Positions 43,811-53,406 of a stretch of 64,000 bases of DNA are shown here, in pieces. The position numbers were made by a program, and so were the translations under genes. A model generated the notes under the pieces. The model saw only the letters and a program-made list of their open reading frames with translations, was not told the origin of the DNA and searched no databases. The DNA is from Paracoccus aestuariivivens (GTDB taxonomy: Bacteria; Pseudomonadota; Alphaproteobacteria; Rhodobacterales; Rhodobacteraceae), in the NCBI RefSeq assembly GCF_009711225.1, contig NZ_WMIE01000001.1, positions 930,001 to 994,000 on the forward strand, read 5' to 3'. The stretch's first letter is position 1. Each line of letters opens with the position of its first letter.

Positions 43811-46462
43811 CTAACCGGCATGGGGCTCGCGGATTGCACTGCCTGCGCCGGGTTGACGGGCGATCAGTCGGGCGGCGTCGGCCAGCGGCAATAGCGGCGG
43901 CATCGAGGTCGGGGTCGCCAGATAATGCGGCGTCCATTCCGGATCGAACTTATCCTTGAACGCCCGCAGCCCCTCGAATTTGTAGAAGCTGCCGCCGTGC
44001 CTGAAGATCAGCGAACCGAAGCGATCCCAAACCCTTCGCGAACGGTTCGGGTCCAGCCCTGCCAACGGAGCCATACCCAGCGAAAAGGCCGGATAAGCGC
44101 GTTCCTTCAACGCCAGCATCAACGCCGTGAACATGAACTCCATCGTTCCGCTTGGCGCGTCGATACGGTGCCGCATCAGATCAATCGAGGCGACTTCGTG
44201 TCGGTCGGTGGTCATGATATTGCCGAAAGCGATCACATCACCTTCTTGCCGCACCAGTGCCAGTGCCCAACGGTCCAGCCATTCCGGTTCGAAACGGCCG
44301 ACCGAAAACCCTTTTTCCCGTGACTTCTTCGCGTCCAGCCATTCGTCCGAAATTTCGCGCAGTTGCGCCAGCAGCGTCGGGTCATGCGGCGGCAGCGCGA
44401 TCTCCAGCGTCAAGCCGTCGCGTCCGGCGCGGGCATAGGTCGTGCGCAGACGTTTACGGTTGGCTCCTTCCAGAGAGAATGACCGCAGGTCCACGACGGC
44501 CTCTTCGCCCATCTTGTGCAGGGTCATGCCCAGATCCAGCATCAGTGGCACGTCATTGGGTCCGACCTCGTAAAAGATCGGTCGCGCGCCCGCGCGCCGT
44601 GCCGCATCGACGAAGCTGTAGGCAACTTCTTCGCAAGTCTCGTCGTCTCCTACAGGTGGGCCATACGAGATCCATGACGACCCCGCCACGCCAAACATCA
44701 GGAAGGCCTGTTCGTTGTCCGAAAACATCACCGCCTTGTCGCCGGTCAGGACAAAGCCGGCATCGGGATTTGTGCCCTGCATCGCGATGCGGCCGGCTAT
44801 GTCCAGACTACGCTCATCCGGTATTTCGGGCCGGAAACGTGGCGTGCGCAGCAGCAGGAACAGTGCGCCCAATCCGACCATCAGGCCCGCCAGCAGGGCC
44901 GAGCGCAGGGCGCGGGGGGCACGCTCGTCCGTTGCGAATTGCCACCATAATTCGTTCGAATAAGGCGTTTCCTTATGGGCAAAGAACAACACGAAACCGA
45001 AGCCCGCGACGGCAGCAACCATCAATGCGATCCAGCCCGGGGTCAAAGCCGAATGGGTCAGCAGCGAGCGGCGGTGGAATGCCCGACGGAATGGCATCAG
45101 GATCACGACGCCAAGGATCAGGGCGGCAGCTTGCCCCGGTTCGACCCCTTCGAGGATGGCAAAACCAGCGCCGACCAGCATGGCGGTCACGGTCAGCCAG
45201 AACGCACCAAGACTGCGCCGCACGACGCCAAGCGACAATACGATCAGACCCGCGCCCAAGGCGCTGGTCAGCAGGATAGACCCCTCGATAAACGCGAGCG
45301 GGAAGATCGACTCGGCAAGTTCGGCGGCCTCGGTCATCGGTGGAAGCAGTGCCGAGACGCTCATCCATAGACCCGAGCCAAAGACCATCACCGCCAATAG
45401 CAGAGGCGCAAGTGGAGATACTGCACGCAGTGCGGGCTCGATCGAGATCAGCGACCGGCCAAGTGCCGTGCGTGGCGAGCGGCTGCCCAGCAGCTTCCAG
45501 CCCTCGTAAATCGCCAACAGGACAAGGGCGATGGCGAAGGGAACGAAGTAATAGATCAGGCGGAACAGCAGAAGCGCCGCGGCAACATTGTCAATCGGCA
45601 CGCCCTTGGGCATCGCGGCAATGATGACGCTTTCGAAGACGCCCACGCCACCTGGAACATGGCTCAGAACTCCGGCCATGGTCGCTGCGGCAAAAACCGC
45701 GAGGAAGGTCGGAAAGCCGATGCCGGCATCCGGCAGCAGGATATAAAGCGTCAGGCCGGAAAAGATGATGTCGCCCAGACAGATCATAAGCTGGGTGCCC
45801 AAGACGCCTGCGGTCGGGGCATAAAGGCTGAAACGTCCGATCCGCAATTCGCGCCGCGTAATCCCCGCCCATAACAGCGGCCCGACCACGACGCAGATTG
45901 CGGCGATGGCCAGCAGCCGGATGGTCATTTCCGGCAGGGGAAGCAATGGCCCCAATGCTCCGGGATGCAGGGCCAGCGCACTGAAACCGATCAGAGAGGC
46001 CCCAATACCGAATGACGCCGCCGTAAAGGTCGAGATCGCAGCGATGTCATAGCCGTCAAGGCCCAATCCCGAATAGACCCGCCAGCGCACCGCCCCACCA
46101 GAAATGGCTGACAGGCCGATGGTGTTGCCGAAAGCATATGCCATCAACCCGCCGGTCATCGCGACAGGAAGAGGCAGCGGCTTGCCGATATGGCGGACCG
46201 CCGACCAGTCGTAGCCAGCGAGAAACAGATAGCCCAGCAATGTCGTCAGCAGCGCCAGCGCCGTAACATGCCATGGCGTGGCCTGAATTTGCTCGGCGAC
46301 CTGATGGATGTTGACGTCCTCGAGCAGCTTGTTCAGCGCATAAAGGCCACCGCCGAACAGCAAGATTGCCAGAGCATAGGGCAAAAACTGCCGCCAAAGG
46401 GCAGGTCGGTCGAGGTCGGCCTCGGATTGGATCGGCCCGGAGGGCATATGCGGAACGCTCAC
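43811..46462 (-). CDS. mprF: Bifunctional phosphatidylglycerol lysyltransferase/flippase MprF
   Basis: 883 residues from a GTG at 46462 (in-frame ATG at 46447 also possible). It aminoacylates phosphatidylglycerol from Lys-tRNA and flips the product outward, which lowers the negative charge of the membrane and protects from cationic peptides. The N-terminal ~500 residues hold 12-14 TM segments of the flippase (GNTIGLSAISGGAVRWRVYS, LSHVPGGVGVFESVIIAAMP). The C-terminal ~330 residues are the DUF2156 GNAT-like synthase (KAVMFSDNEQAFLMFGVAGS, FYEVGPNDVPLMLDLGMTLH, SGTMEFMFTALMLALKERAY). The amino acid specificity (Lys or Ala) is not readable. Divergent from the HPP gene. Confidence 0.93.
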   Translation of the reverse strand: MSVPHMPSGPIQSEADLDRPALWRQFLPYALAILLFGGGLYALNKLLEDVNIHQVAEQIQATPWHVTALALLTTLLGYLFLAGYDWSAVRHIGKPLPLPVAMTGGLMAYAFGNTIGLSAISGGAVRWRVYSGLGLDGYDIAAISTFTAASFGIGASLIGFSALALHPGALGPLLPLPEMTIRLLAIAAICVVVGPLLWAGITRRELRIGRFSLYAPTAGVLGTQLMICLGDIIFSGLTLYILLPDAGIGFPTFLAVFAAATMAGVLSHVPGGVGVFESVIIAAMPKGVPIDNVAAALLLFRLIYYFVPFAIALVLLAIYEGWKLLGSRSPRTALGRSLISIEPALRAVSPLAPLLLAVMVFGSGLWMSVSALLPPMTEAAELAESIFPLAFIEGSILLTSALGAGLIVLSLGVVRRSLGAFWLTVTAMLVGAGFAILEGVEPGQAAALILGVVILMPFRRAFHRRSLLTHSALTPGWIALMVAAVAGFGFVLFFAHKETPYSNELWWQFATDERAPRALRSALLAGLMVGLGALFLLLRTPRFRPEIPDERSLDIAGRIAMQGTNPDAGFVLTGDKAVMFSDNEQAFLMFGVAGSSWISYGPPVGDDETCEEVAYSFVDAARRAGARPIFYEVGPNDVPLMLDLGMTLHKMGEEAVVDLRSFSLEGANRKRLRTTYARAGRDGLTLEIALPPHDPTLLAQLREISDEWLDAKKSREKGFSVGRFEPEWLDRWALALVRQEGDVIAFGNIMTTDRHEVASIDLMRHRIDAPSGTMEFMFTALMLALKERAYPAFSLGMAPLAGLDPNRSRRVWDRFGSLIFRHGGSFYKFEGLRAFKDKFDPEWTPHYLATPTSMPPLLPLADAARLIARQPGAGSAIREPHAG

Positions 46463-46653
46463 CTTTCAACAGTGTCTGATCGGCAGCGCAACCGCTGCTG
46501 TCCGATTTCTCGTTGCATAATCCAGCCGGACGCTGCGGGAAAGGTGTCGCATCATTTCTTCATTGCCTAAGTCTTAAGCATATCTTGCGTTTTGTTTAGC
46601 GATCAGGCACAGGCTGTGCCAATTCGACGCATGACCAAAGGTCGCAACTCGCA

Positions 46654-47847
46654 ATGTCACTGAATACGAAACTGGCTTCGGGCCGGATGGGCAGGGTTAT
46701 CCGCAGCCTTGGTCCGGCGATTGGACCGGGTGCTCCGGTCGAAGCCATGCGCGCCGGACTGGGCGCTTTGCTGGGTTTAGGGGTTGCCGGGTTATTCCTG
46801 ATGTCGCCCTTGGTTGATCTTCGTTTGGGCCTGTATCTGATTGCGCCTTTCGGCGCGACCTCGGTGCTGGTCTTTGCGGTTCCGAACAGCCCCTTGGCGC
46901 AACCTTGGTCGGCGGTTGTCGGAAATACCAGCGCGGCGGTGATCGGTGTCCTGTGCTGCATGTTGGTCCCTGATCCCGCCTTGCGGATCGCGCTGGCGGT
47001 GGGGCTGGCGATTGTCGCCATGATCCCGTTGCGCGCGATCCATCCTCCGGCGGGTGCGGTTGCGATGACGGCGGCCCAGAACCCCGAGGCGATCGGTAAG
47101 CTGGGTTTCTGGTTCGCACTGGCTCCGGTTGCTGCCGGTACGCTGATCCTGATCGTGGTCGGTGTCGCTTATGCCCGGGCCACGGGCCGTAACTACCCGT
47201 TCCGTCAGTTTGACGACCCAAGCTCGCATGGGACCGCTGATCACGCCGCCCCCGAACGGCTGGGGCTGAGCAAGGACGAACTGGCCGGTATCCTGCAACG
47301 CACCCGCCAGTCCCAGAACGTCGGTGTCGAGGACCTCTCGCGTCTGATCGGTGCGGCAGAGCTGCAGGCGGCGAGCCATCAGGCGGGTCCGCTTACCGCC
47401 GGAATGGTCATGTCCCGCGATCTGGTGACGGTCGGACCCGAAACCCATCTGGATCAGGTCGCAGATCTGTTTCGCGATCACGGCTTTACCTCGATCCCTG
47501 TCGTCGAAGAGGGGGACAAGTTTCTGGGCATCATCTACCAGATCGATCTGATCCGCCGCGCGCGTGCGGATGCGTTCAGCTTTGATCAGGGGTTTGGGAA
47601 GTCGATGTCGGCCCTTGTGCGGCGCGACCGGAAATTTCCTGTCCTTGCGGGAGAGGTGATGCGTCGGAATGTCCCCAACGCCAAGATCGACAGTGGCGCA
47701 TACGCTTTGTTGCCGTTGCTGGCCGGTGGTGGATGCGACGCGGTTCCGATCCTGCATCGTGGACGCATACGGGGCATTGTTACGCAGACCGATCTTCTGT
47801 CCGGCTTGGCGCGTCAGGCCGTGCGCCCTTTGGAAACGGCTGTCTGA
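46654..47847 (+). CDS. HPP-family membrane protein with CBS-domain pair
   Basis: 397 residues. The N-terminal ~175 residues form the HPP integral-membrane domain with about five TM segments, its Pro-rich hallmark APFGATSVLVFAVPNSPLAQP and the RAIHPPAGAVAMTAAQNPEA segment. The linker is followed by a CBS pair (~residues 245-395: MVMSRDLVTVGPETHLDQVA, GFTSIPVVEEGDKFLGII, then AVPILHRGRIRGIVTQTDLL) that usually senses adenine nucleotides. HPP proteins have been linked to nitrite transport in plants; the bacterial substrate is uncertain. The Shine-Dalgarno (AAAGG) is rather far from the ATG. Confidence 0.88.
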   Translation: MSLNTKLASGRMGRVIRSLGPAIGPGAPVEAMRAGLGALLGLGVAGLFLMSPLVDLRLGLYLIAPFGATSVLVFAVPNSPLAQPWSAVVGNTSAAVIGVLCCMLVPDPALRIALAVGLAIVAMIPLRAIHPPAGAVAMTAAQNPEAIGKLGFWFALAPVAAGTLILIVVGVAYARATGRNYPFRQFDDPSSHGTADHAAPERLGLSKDELAGILQRTRQSQNVGVEDLSRLIGAAELQAASHQAGPLTAGMVMSRDLVTVGPETHLDQVADLFRDHGFTSIPVVEEGDKFLGIIYQIDLIRRARADAFSFDQGFGKSMSALVRRDRKFPVLAGEVMRRNVPNAKIDSGAYALLPLLAGGGCDAVPILHRGRIRGIVTQTDLLSGLARQAVRPLETAV

Positions 47848-47931
47848 TCCGAAAAGCGGTGGGCGAATTTGATTGCCTGCTCTTTCCCTGCCGCTAATCT
47901 TTCCCTCCGAGGGCATGGTCAGGGAGGGATG

Positions 47932-48699
47932 ATGCGCATCGAGGAACGGGTTTTTCTTGTCACGGGCGGTGGCTCGGGCTTGGGCGCGGCGGTTGCGAGG
48001 ATGGCTGTCGCGGCAGGGGCCAAGGCCGTGTTGCTGGATATCAACCGCGAGGCCGGTCAGGCTATGGCCGATGAACTGGGCGCCTCGGCGTGTTTCGTCA
48101 AAGCCGATGTGACCAGTGCTGCCGACGGCGAATCCGCAATTCGTGCGGCGCTGGATGCCTTCGGTCGAATTGACGTCGCGGTCAGTTGCGCGGGGATCGC
48201 TCCGGGAGAAAAAATCGTCGGGCGGGACGGACCACATGCGCTGGACAGCTTTGCCCGCGCGATCCAGATCAACCTGATCGGCACGTTCAATATCATGCGG
48301 CTTGCGGCGGATGCGATGTCGCGCAACATGGCCGCGGAGAATGGCGAACGCGGCGTGATCATCAATACCGCCTCGGTCGCGGCGTTTGACGGGCAGATCG
48401 GGCAGGCGGCCTATGCCGCGTCCAAGGGCGGGGTAGCGGCCCTGACCCTGCCAGCGGCGCGGGAACTGGCGCGGCACGGTATCCGCGTCGTGACGATCGC
48501 CCCCGGAATTTTCGCGACTCCGATGATGGCCGGTCTGCCGCAGGAAGTGCAGGATAGTCTGGGCGGTACGGTGCCGTTCCCGCCGCGACTTGGGCACCCT
48601 TCCGAATATGCGGCGCTGGTGCGCCATATCGTCGAAAACCAGATGCTGAACGGCGAGGTCATCCGACTGGATGGAGCGCTGCGCATGGCTCCGAAATAA
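47932..48699 (+). CDS. 3-hydroxyacyl-CoA dehydrogenase type II-like short-chain dehydrogenase
   Basis: 255 residues from the ATG at 47932 (GGGAGG four bases upstream; ATG 47929 adjacent). NAD-binding Rossmann start [19 protein letters not shown] with the acidic end of beta2 (LLDIN) favouring NAD. Catalytic Ser in [10 protein letters not shown] and Tyr-x3-Lys in [14 protein letters not shown]. The overall sequence resembles human HSD17B10-type 3-hydroxyacyl-CoA dehydrogenases. It is 10 bp from the thiolase gene, so the pair carries out the last two steps of beta-oxidation or branched-chain degradation. Confidence 0.9.
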   Translation: MRIEERVFLVTGGGSGLGAAVARMAVAAGAKAVLLDINREAGQAMADELGASACFVKADVTSAADGESAIRAALDAFGRIDVAVSCAGIAPGEKIVGRDGPHALDSFARAIQINLIGTFNIMRLAADAMSRNMAAENGERGVIINTASVAAFDGQIGQAAYAASKGGVAALTLPAARELARHGIRVVTIAPGIFATPMMAGLPQEVQDSLGGTVPFPPRLGHPSEYAALVRHIVENQMLNGEVIRLDGALRMAPK

Positions 48700-48709
48700 G
48701 GACATTGCC

Positions 48710-49897
48710 ATGGATAAGGATCCTATCGTCATCGTCGGTGCGTCCCGCACGCCAATGGGCGGCTTTCAGGGAGATTTGGCAGGCGTCGACGCCGCTACGC
48801 TTGGCGCGACAGCAATCGGCGGCGCTTTGGCCAATGCCGGTCTTGCTGCCGAGTTCGTTCAGGAAATCATCATGGGATGCGTTCTGCCCGCAGGGCAGGG
48901 GCAGGCTCCGGCACGGCAGGCGGCGCTAAAGGCGGGGCTGCCTTTGGGCGCGGGCGCGACGACCATCAACAAGATGTGCGGATCGGGGATGAAGGCCGCC
49001 ATGCTGGGCCATGACCTGCTGCTTGCCGGATCGGCCGATGTGGTGGTGGCCGGAGGAATGGAGAGCATGTCGAATGCCCCTTATCTGTTGCCCAAGGCGC
49101 GTGGCGGCTACCGGATGGGACATGGACAGGTTCTGGACCACATGTTTCTGGACGGGCTTGAGGACGCCTATGACAAGGGCCGCCTGATGGGCACATTTGC
49201 CGAGGATTGCGCCGAAGCCTATCAATTCACCCGACAAGAGCAGGACGAATTCGCCATAGCCTCGTTGACCCGTGCGCAGAATGCCATCGAGACAGGGTTG
49301 TTCGCAGCCGAGATCACGCCGGTCCGGGTCACCACACGCGCGGGCACGGTGTCGGTCAATGTCGATGAGCAACCCGGCAAGGCGCGGCTGGACAAGATCC
49401 CGACGCTGAAGCCCGCATTTCGCGACGGGGGAACGGTGACGGCAGCGAATTCCTCGTCGATCTCGGACGGCGCTGCGGCGCTGGTGCTGATGCGCGCCTC
49501 CGACGCCGAGCAGCGCGGACTGCGACCCCGGGCCAGAATTCTGGCGCATGCGACACATGCCGATAGCCCGAACCTGTTTCCGACCGCGCCGATCGGGGCC
49601 ATCCACAAGCTGGTTGACAGAACAGGATTGGTGCTCGGCGATTTCGATCTATTCGAGGTCAACGAAGCTTTTGCCGTCGTCGCAATGGCTGCGATGCGTG
49701 ATCTTGGTCTGTCGCAAGAGGTCGTCAATATTCACGGTGGCGCTTGCGCATTGGGGCATCCGATTGGCGCTTCCGGCGCAAGGGTCATGGTGACGCTGCT
49801 AGCGGCGCTGGAAAGCCACGGGCTTGAACGGGGCATTGCCTCGCTTTGCATCGGCGGCGGCGAGGCAACCGCCATCGCAATCGAACGGATGCATTGA
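48710..49897 (+). CDS. Acetyl-CoA acyltransferase (thiolase)
   Basis: 395 residues from the ATG at 48710 with AAGGA upstream. Thiolase fold with the complete active site: nucleophile Cys90 in NKMCGSGMKA, His350 in ALGHPIGASG, Cys380 in ASLCIGGGEA, plus NEAFAVV. It cleaves 3-oxoacyl-CoA with CoA or condenses acetyl-CoA. The partner gene just upstream is a 3-hydroxyacyl-CoA dehydrogenase, which favours the degradative direction. Branched or medium-chain specificity is not readable. Convergent with the histidine kinase gene across 117 bp. Confidence 0.95.
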   Translation: MDKDPIVIVGASRTPMGGFQGDLAGVDAATLGATAIGGALANAGLAAEFVQEIIMGCVLPAGQGQAPARQAALKAGLPLGAGATTINKMCGSGMKAAMLGHDLLLAGSADVVVAGGMESMSNAPYLLPKARGGYRMGHGQVLDHMFLDGLEDAYDKGRLMGTFAEDCAEAYQFTRQEQDEFAIASLTRAQNAIETGLFAAEITPVRVTTRAGTVSVNVDEQPGKARLDKIPTLKPAFRDGGTVTAANSSSISDGAAALVLMRASDAEQRGLRPRARILAHATHADSPNLFPTAPIGAIHKLVDRTGLVLGDFDLFEVNEAFAVVAMAAMRDLGLSQEVVNIHGGACALGHPIGASGARVMVTLLAALESHGLERGIASLCIGGGEATAIAIERMH

Positions 49898-50014
49898 TAT
49901 CTTCACGACGATGCGTGTCTTGGTGATTGCAGCGGGGTCATGTCTACGATCCCGCCGCGAGGAACATTCCGCGTGCTGCCGGATCGCTTGTCCTTCGCTC
50001 GGTCGGCGATGCGC

Positions 50015-51355
50015 TTATGCGGGTCGCGCCGGCGGGAAGCTTACGGTGAATTCGGCTCCGCCGCCCTGCGCATCAGTCGCGACGATTTCACCGCCGTGAA
50101 GCGCGACAATCTGTTGGACCAGATGCAGCCCCAGACCCGAGCCTGCGACACCGGAACGACGGAAGAAGGGGTCGAAGATGCGTTGGCGATCAGCCGGAGG
50201 AATTCCGGGGCCGTTATCGCTGACCCTGAGCTGGGCAGGGGAACGAACCTCGATGGAAATTTCAACACCTTGCCCCCCGTGAGAGATGGCATTCTGGACC
50301 AGATTGGTCACCACGCTCTGGATGGACTGAGCGTCGCCGCTGATCTCCACAGGCTCGGCTGATGCATCGAAGGCGAGAGTTGCCCCGACGCCGAGAGCAA
50401 GCGGAGCGAGATCCGCCACCGCTTCGGCTGCCAGCCTGTTCAGCTCCAGTTTCCGGAAACGTGCGCTGTTTTCTTCGAGCCGCTGAAGATCCAGCAATTG
50501 CTCGGATAACGAGGCGAGCCGCGCCACATCCATCAGGATCTTTGCGCGTTCCGGTCCGGGGGGAAGTGTTTCGATCCGCATTGTCAGGATAGCGATCGGG
50601 GTGCGCAGTTCATGCGCTGCTGTGGCCAGAAAACGCTGCCGCTTTTCCAGCCCTTCGTCCAGACGCGTCAGTGCGGCATTGATCGCCCCCACCATAGCTT
50701 GCAGTTCGGGGGGAACATTGGCCTCGGTCAGTCGTGTGCCGGGTTTGTCGATGTCGATCCGCGCGGCCTCGTCCACGACGCGGGCCACCCCGCTAAGATC
50801 CCGCCGCACCAGATACGGGATGATCAGTGCCGAGACGGTAGTCAGCGCGGCCAGCAGCGCTAGGAAAAATGGATTGATCTCTTGCAGTCTGCTGATGACA
50901 AAGGGCAATGTCGGGCCCCCGCCCGTGGCTACCGTGACGGTGCCGGCGGGGCTTGTCAGGCGCTGTGCGATGACAGCCCTATGCGCCGAACTGTTGTCCC
51001 AATAGATCTTGGCCTCGACCAGTCGCTGCAGTCCGGTGAACATCGCCCGCACGTCATCGGGAACCGGACCGTATTCAAGCCGTCGGCCCGCCTGATCGGT
51101 GACCAGCACCCAGAAATCGGGAAAGTCCGCGACCCGCGCGATCAGCTCCTCGCGGTTCCGGATCGTCAGACGGTCGCCTTCCAGAACGAGGTGGCGGGCG
51201 ATTTCATGCGGTACGTCCTCGTCCAGTTCGATCAGGCCCCTTTGTTCTGGTTCGGGAGTCGAGGCAAAGATGACCATCAGCGTTAGCGTAAGGAATTGCA
51301 GCAGGATCAGCCGCCACGACAGCCGCGCGATCAGCGAGCCCGGGCGGAACATCAT
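50015..51355 (-). CDS. Sensor histidine kinase
   Basis: 446 residues. TM1 near residues 15-32, a ~125-residue periplasmic sensor (ELDEDVPHEIARHLVLEGDR, WVLVTDQAGRRLEYGPVPDD), TM2 near 165-185, a short HAMP, then the dimerisation helix with phospho-His248 in ATAAHELRTPIA. The kinase domain has the N box QNAISHGG, G1 DNGPGIP and G2 GSGLGLHL. ATGA overlap with the response regulator gene. Divergent from the RND pump genes, so it probably senses an envelope-active compound and regulates their expression. Confidence 0.93.
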   Translation of the reverse strand: MMFRPGSLIARLSWRLILLQFLTLTLMVIFASTPEPEQRGLIELDEDVPHEIARHLVLEGDRLTIRNREELIARVADFPDFWVLVTDQAGRRLEYGPVPDDVRAMFTGLQRLVEAKIYWDNSSAHRAVIAQRLTSPAGTVTVATGGGPTLPFVISRLQEINPFFLALLAALTTVSALIIPYLVRRDLSGVARVVDEAARIDIDKPGTRLTEANVPPELQAMVGAINAALTRLDEGLEKRQRFLATAAHELRTPIAILTMRIETLPPGPERAKILMDVARLASLSEQLLDLQRLEENSARFRKLELNRLAAEAVADLAPLALGVGATLAFDASAEPVEISGDAQSIQSVVTNLVQNAISHGGQGVEISIEVRSPAQLRVSDNGPGIPPADRQRIFDPFFRRSGVAGSGLGLHLVQQIVALHGGEIVATDAQGGGAEFTVSFPPARPA

Positions 51356-52020
51356 TCCACCGCCCGGATCAGATAGCCGATCCCGCGCAGCGCGTGGATC
51401 TCGACCCCTGCCGGTTCCAGTTTGCGCCTGAGCCGCGAGATATGGGCGTCGAGCGTGTTCGAGGCGATGTCGTCATCATAGCCGTAAACTGCCTGTTCCA
51501 ACCCTTCGCGCGAAACGACGCGACCGGACCGCAACAGCAGCGCCTCTAGCACGAGCAGTTCGCGCCGCGGCAAGTTCATTACGACCCCGTCGATTTCGGT
51601 GCTGCGATCTGCCCGATCAAAGCTCATCCGTCCCAGCCTGATCCGGTCTTGCGCCATGGTCGAGGGGCGACGGGTGACGGCGCGCAACCGTGCCAGCAAT
51701 TCTTCGGTCGCAAAGGGCTTGGCCAGATAATCGTCAGCGCCCAGATCCAGCCCTTCGATCCTTTGATCCAGCGTGCCGAGTGCCGACAGCACAATGACCG
51801 AAGGGCGCAACGGGCGGTTGCCCAGTTCGTTGAACAGGCTTAGCCCATCTCCATCCGGAAGGCTCCGGTCCAGCACAATGGCGTCGTAGTCGATGCCCAG
51901 TACCGCCTCTCGCGCCATTGCGAGGGTCGGGGCAAGATCGACGAGCATGCCCTGACGACCAAGGCTGGTCGCCAACATCTCACGCAGGCTCGCTTCGTCT
52001 TCCACGATCAAGATCCGCAT
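51352..52020 (-). CDS. OmpR-family response regulator
   Basis: 222 residues from the ATG at 52020, AAAGGAG upstream. Receiver domain with acidic pocket IVEDE (Glu7, Asp8), phospho-acceptor Asp51 in AIVLDRSLPDGDG and the conserved Lys in DYLAKPFATEEL. The winged-helix effector domain starts near residue 125 and includes RVVSREGLEQAVYGYDDDIA and VDAHISRLRRKLE-like text (NTLDAHISRLRRKL). It likely binds the 11-bp-spaced CATTGCG direct repeats in the divergent region at 52057-52074. Confidence 0.95.
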   Translation of the reverse strand: MRILIVEDEASLREMLATSLGRQGMLVDLAPTLAMAREAVLGIDYDAIVLDRSLPDGDGLSLFNELGNRPLRPSVIVLSALGTLDQRIEGLDLGADDYLAKPFATEELLARLRAVTRRPSTMAQDRIRLGRMSFDRADRSTEIDGVVMNLPRRELLVLEALLLRSGRVVSREGLEQAVYGYDDDIASNTLDAHISRLRRKLEPAGVEIHALRGIGYLIRAVE

Positions 52021-52056
52021 GCCGACTCCTTTTGCGACCGGGCACTGCTCGACATG

Positions 52057-52140
52057 CATTGCGCGGACATTGCGACGTTGTCGTCATCGGACGATCTTTT
52101 CAATCAGGGCGCGGAACGGGCAATCCGTTGCATTGCGACG
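52057..52140. promoter_or_regulatory. CATTGCG direct repeats, candidate OmpR-type operator
   Basis: CATTGCG occurs at 52057-52063 and 52068-52074, exactly 11 bp apart, and again at 52131-52137. The second and third copies extend to CATTGCGACG and are 63 bp apart, about six helical turns. Tandem half-sites 11 bp apart on one face are how OmpR/PhoB dimers bind. Located in the 240-bp divergent gap between the regulator and the RND genes. Confidence 0.6.
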
Positions 52141-52150
52141 GTCTTCAAAA

Positions 52151-52168
52151 GTTCACGGATAGGTGAAC
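52151..52168. promoter_or_regulatory. Inverted repeat GTTCAC-N6-GTGAAC upstream of the RND operon
   Basis: A perfect 6-bp inverted repeat with a 6-bp spacer, 92 bp before the adaptor ATG at 52261. Its shape suits a dimeric repressor rather than an OmpR-type regulator. No regulator for it is visible in the window. Confidence 0.4.
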
Positions 52169-52260
52169 GACGGGATCGGCTGCCCGTGAATGCGCGCAAT
52201 GTTCGCGCAAACTTTGGCTGCGAGATGGGCATGCATCGAACAAGCCCTGCAGGACCGGAA

Positions 52261-53403
52261 ATGTCGTCTACCACCGATCATCACAAACATCCGGCGCGTC
52301 GCTGCGTGATCGGCGCGGCCGTGTTCGCAGGTCTTGTGATCGTGGCGCTTGGCTCGGGGCTGCGGCCTCCGCCTTCGGACGCAACTCAGATACCTGCCGG
52401 ACCGTTGCCACGACAACTGACATCGGTCGAGGTCATCCGTCTCGTTCCTGCGGATCTGGTCGAGGAGATGCCCATATCCGGCACGGTCACGCCGGTCCGG
52501 CGCGCGGAAGTTTCGGCGCAGGTCTCGGGCCTTGCGGGAATCGTGGCGCATCGTCCCGGCGATGTGGTGGCGGCTGGCGACCTGCTTGTGACCATCGCGC
52601 CCGAAGACTTCGCCCTTGCGCTGGAATCCGAACAGGCCGCGTTGCAGGGGACGGAGGTTCAACTGGAAAATGCGCGATCCAAACTGGACCGTACCCGCCG
52701 GTTGCGAGAACGCGGAGCGATTGCCAACTCGCTACTGGAGCAGGCCGAAAGCGAGGCCGATATGCTGGCGGCCGATGTCGCGGCAGCGAAGGCGCGTGTG
52801 CGTCTGGCAGAATTGAACCGCGAAAGGGCAGAATTGCGCGCGCCGATCTCGGGTATTCTCGCGGCCCGCATGGTAGAGCCGGGGCAGCTTGTGGCATCAG
52901 GAGCCGCATTGCTTGAGATCGTCGACCTTTCGACCGTCATCGTCGAGGCCTTGGTGCCCGTGGGTCGGGCGGGCCAGTTACGAGTGGGCCAGCGTGTCAG
53001 CTTCTGGCCGCCCACCTTGCCCGAGCGCAGTATCCCCGCCCGCATCACCCGCATTTCGCCGCGCGTGGCCGAAGGCACGCGCGCTGTCACTGTCTATATG
53101 GAAATCGATAATGCTGCCGAGGGCCTGCGCGCGGGCGCTGTCCTGACCGGTCGGGTCGAGTTGCGCGTGGCCAAGGGGCGGCTTGCTCTGCCGCAAGATG
53201 CGATCCGTACGGATGGCACCGATACCAGCGTGACCGCGATCCGCGATGGTCAGGCTGTTTCTGTGCCGGTTTCAACCGGAACCGTATGGAATGGTGGCCG
53301 ACTGGTCGAGATCACCGGCGATCTGCGTCCGGGCGACAGCATCGTGGCCCAGCCGCTTGTGGGCCTTGCGCCGGGCGATCCGGTGACGGTGGTGGGGGGC
53401 TGA
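52261..53403 (+). CDS. RND efflux periplasmic adaptor subunit
   Basis: 380 residues from the ATG at 52261 (AGGA eight bases upstream); ATGs at 52225 and 52231 are alternatives. N-terminal TM anchor (CVIGAAVFAGLVIVALGSGL). Then the lipoyl half (VSGLAGIVAHRPGDVVAAGD), an alpha-hairpin of ~90 residues, the second half (APISGILAARMVEPGQLVAS), the beta-barrel and membrane-proximal domain. It bridges the RND pump and an outer-membrane channel; no TolC-like gene is next to it. The gap to the RND gene is 3 bp, so translation is coupled. Confidence 0.93.
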   Translation: MSSTTDHHKHPARRCVIGAAVFAGLVIVALGSGLRPPPSDATQIPAGPLPRQLTSVEVIRLVPADLVEEMPISGTVTPVRRAEVSAQVSGLAGIVAHRPGDVVAAGDLLVTIAPEDFALALESEQAALQGTEVQLENARSKLDRTRRLRERGAIANSLLEQAESEADMLAADVAAAKARVRLAELNRERAELRAPISGILAARMVEPGQLVASGAALLEIVDLSTVIVEALVPVGRAGQLRVGQRVSFWPPTLPERSIPARITRISPRVAEGTRAVTVYMEIDNAAEGLRAGAVLTGRVELRVAKGRLALPQDAIRTDGTDTSVTAIRDGQAVSVPVSTGTVWNGGRLVEITGDLRPGDSIVAQPLVGLAPGDPVTVVGG

Positions 53404-53406
53404 GCC

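Noticed and set aside
46792..48750. 652-aa open frame on the minus strand
   Set aside because: It lies antisense to the HPP-CBS and short-chain dehydrogenase genes, spans their intergenic gap and is His/Gln/Arg-rich without domain features. It is a GC-skew shadow.
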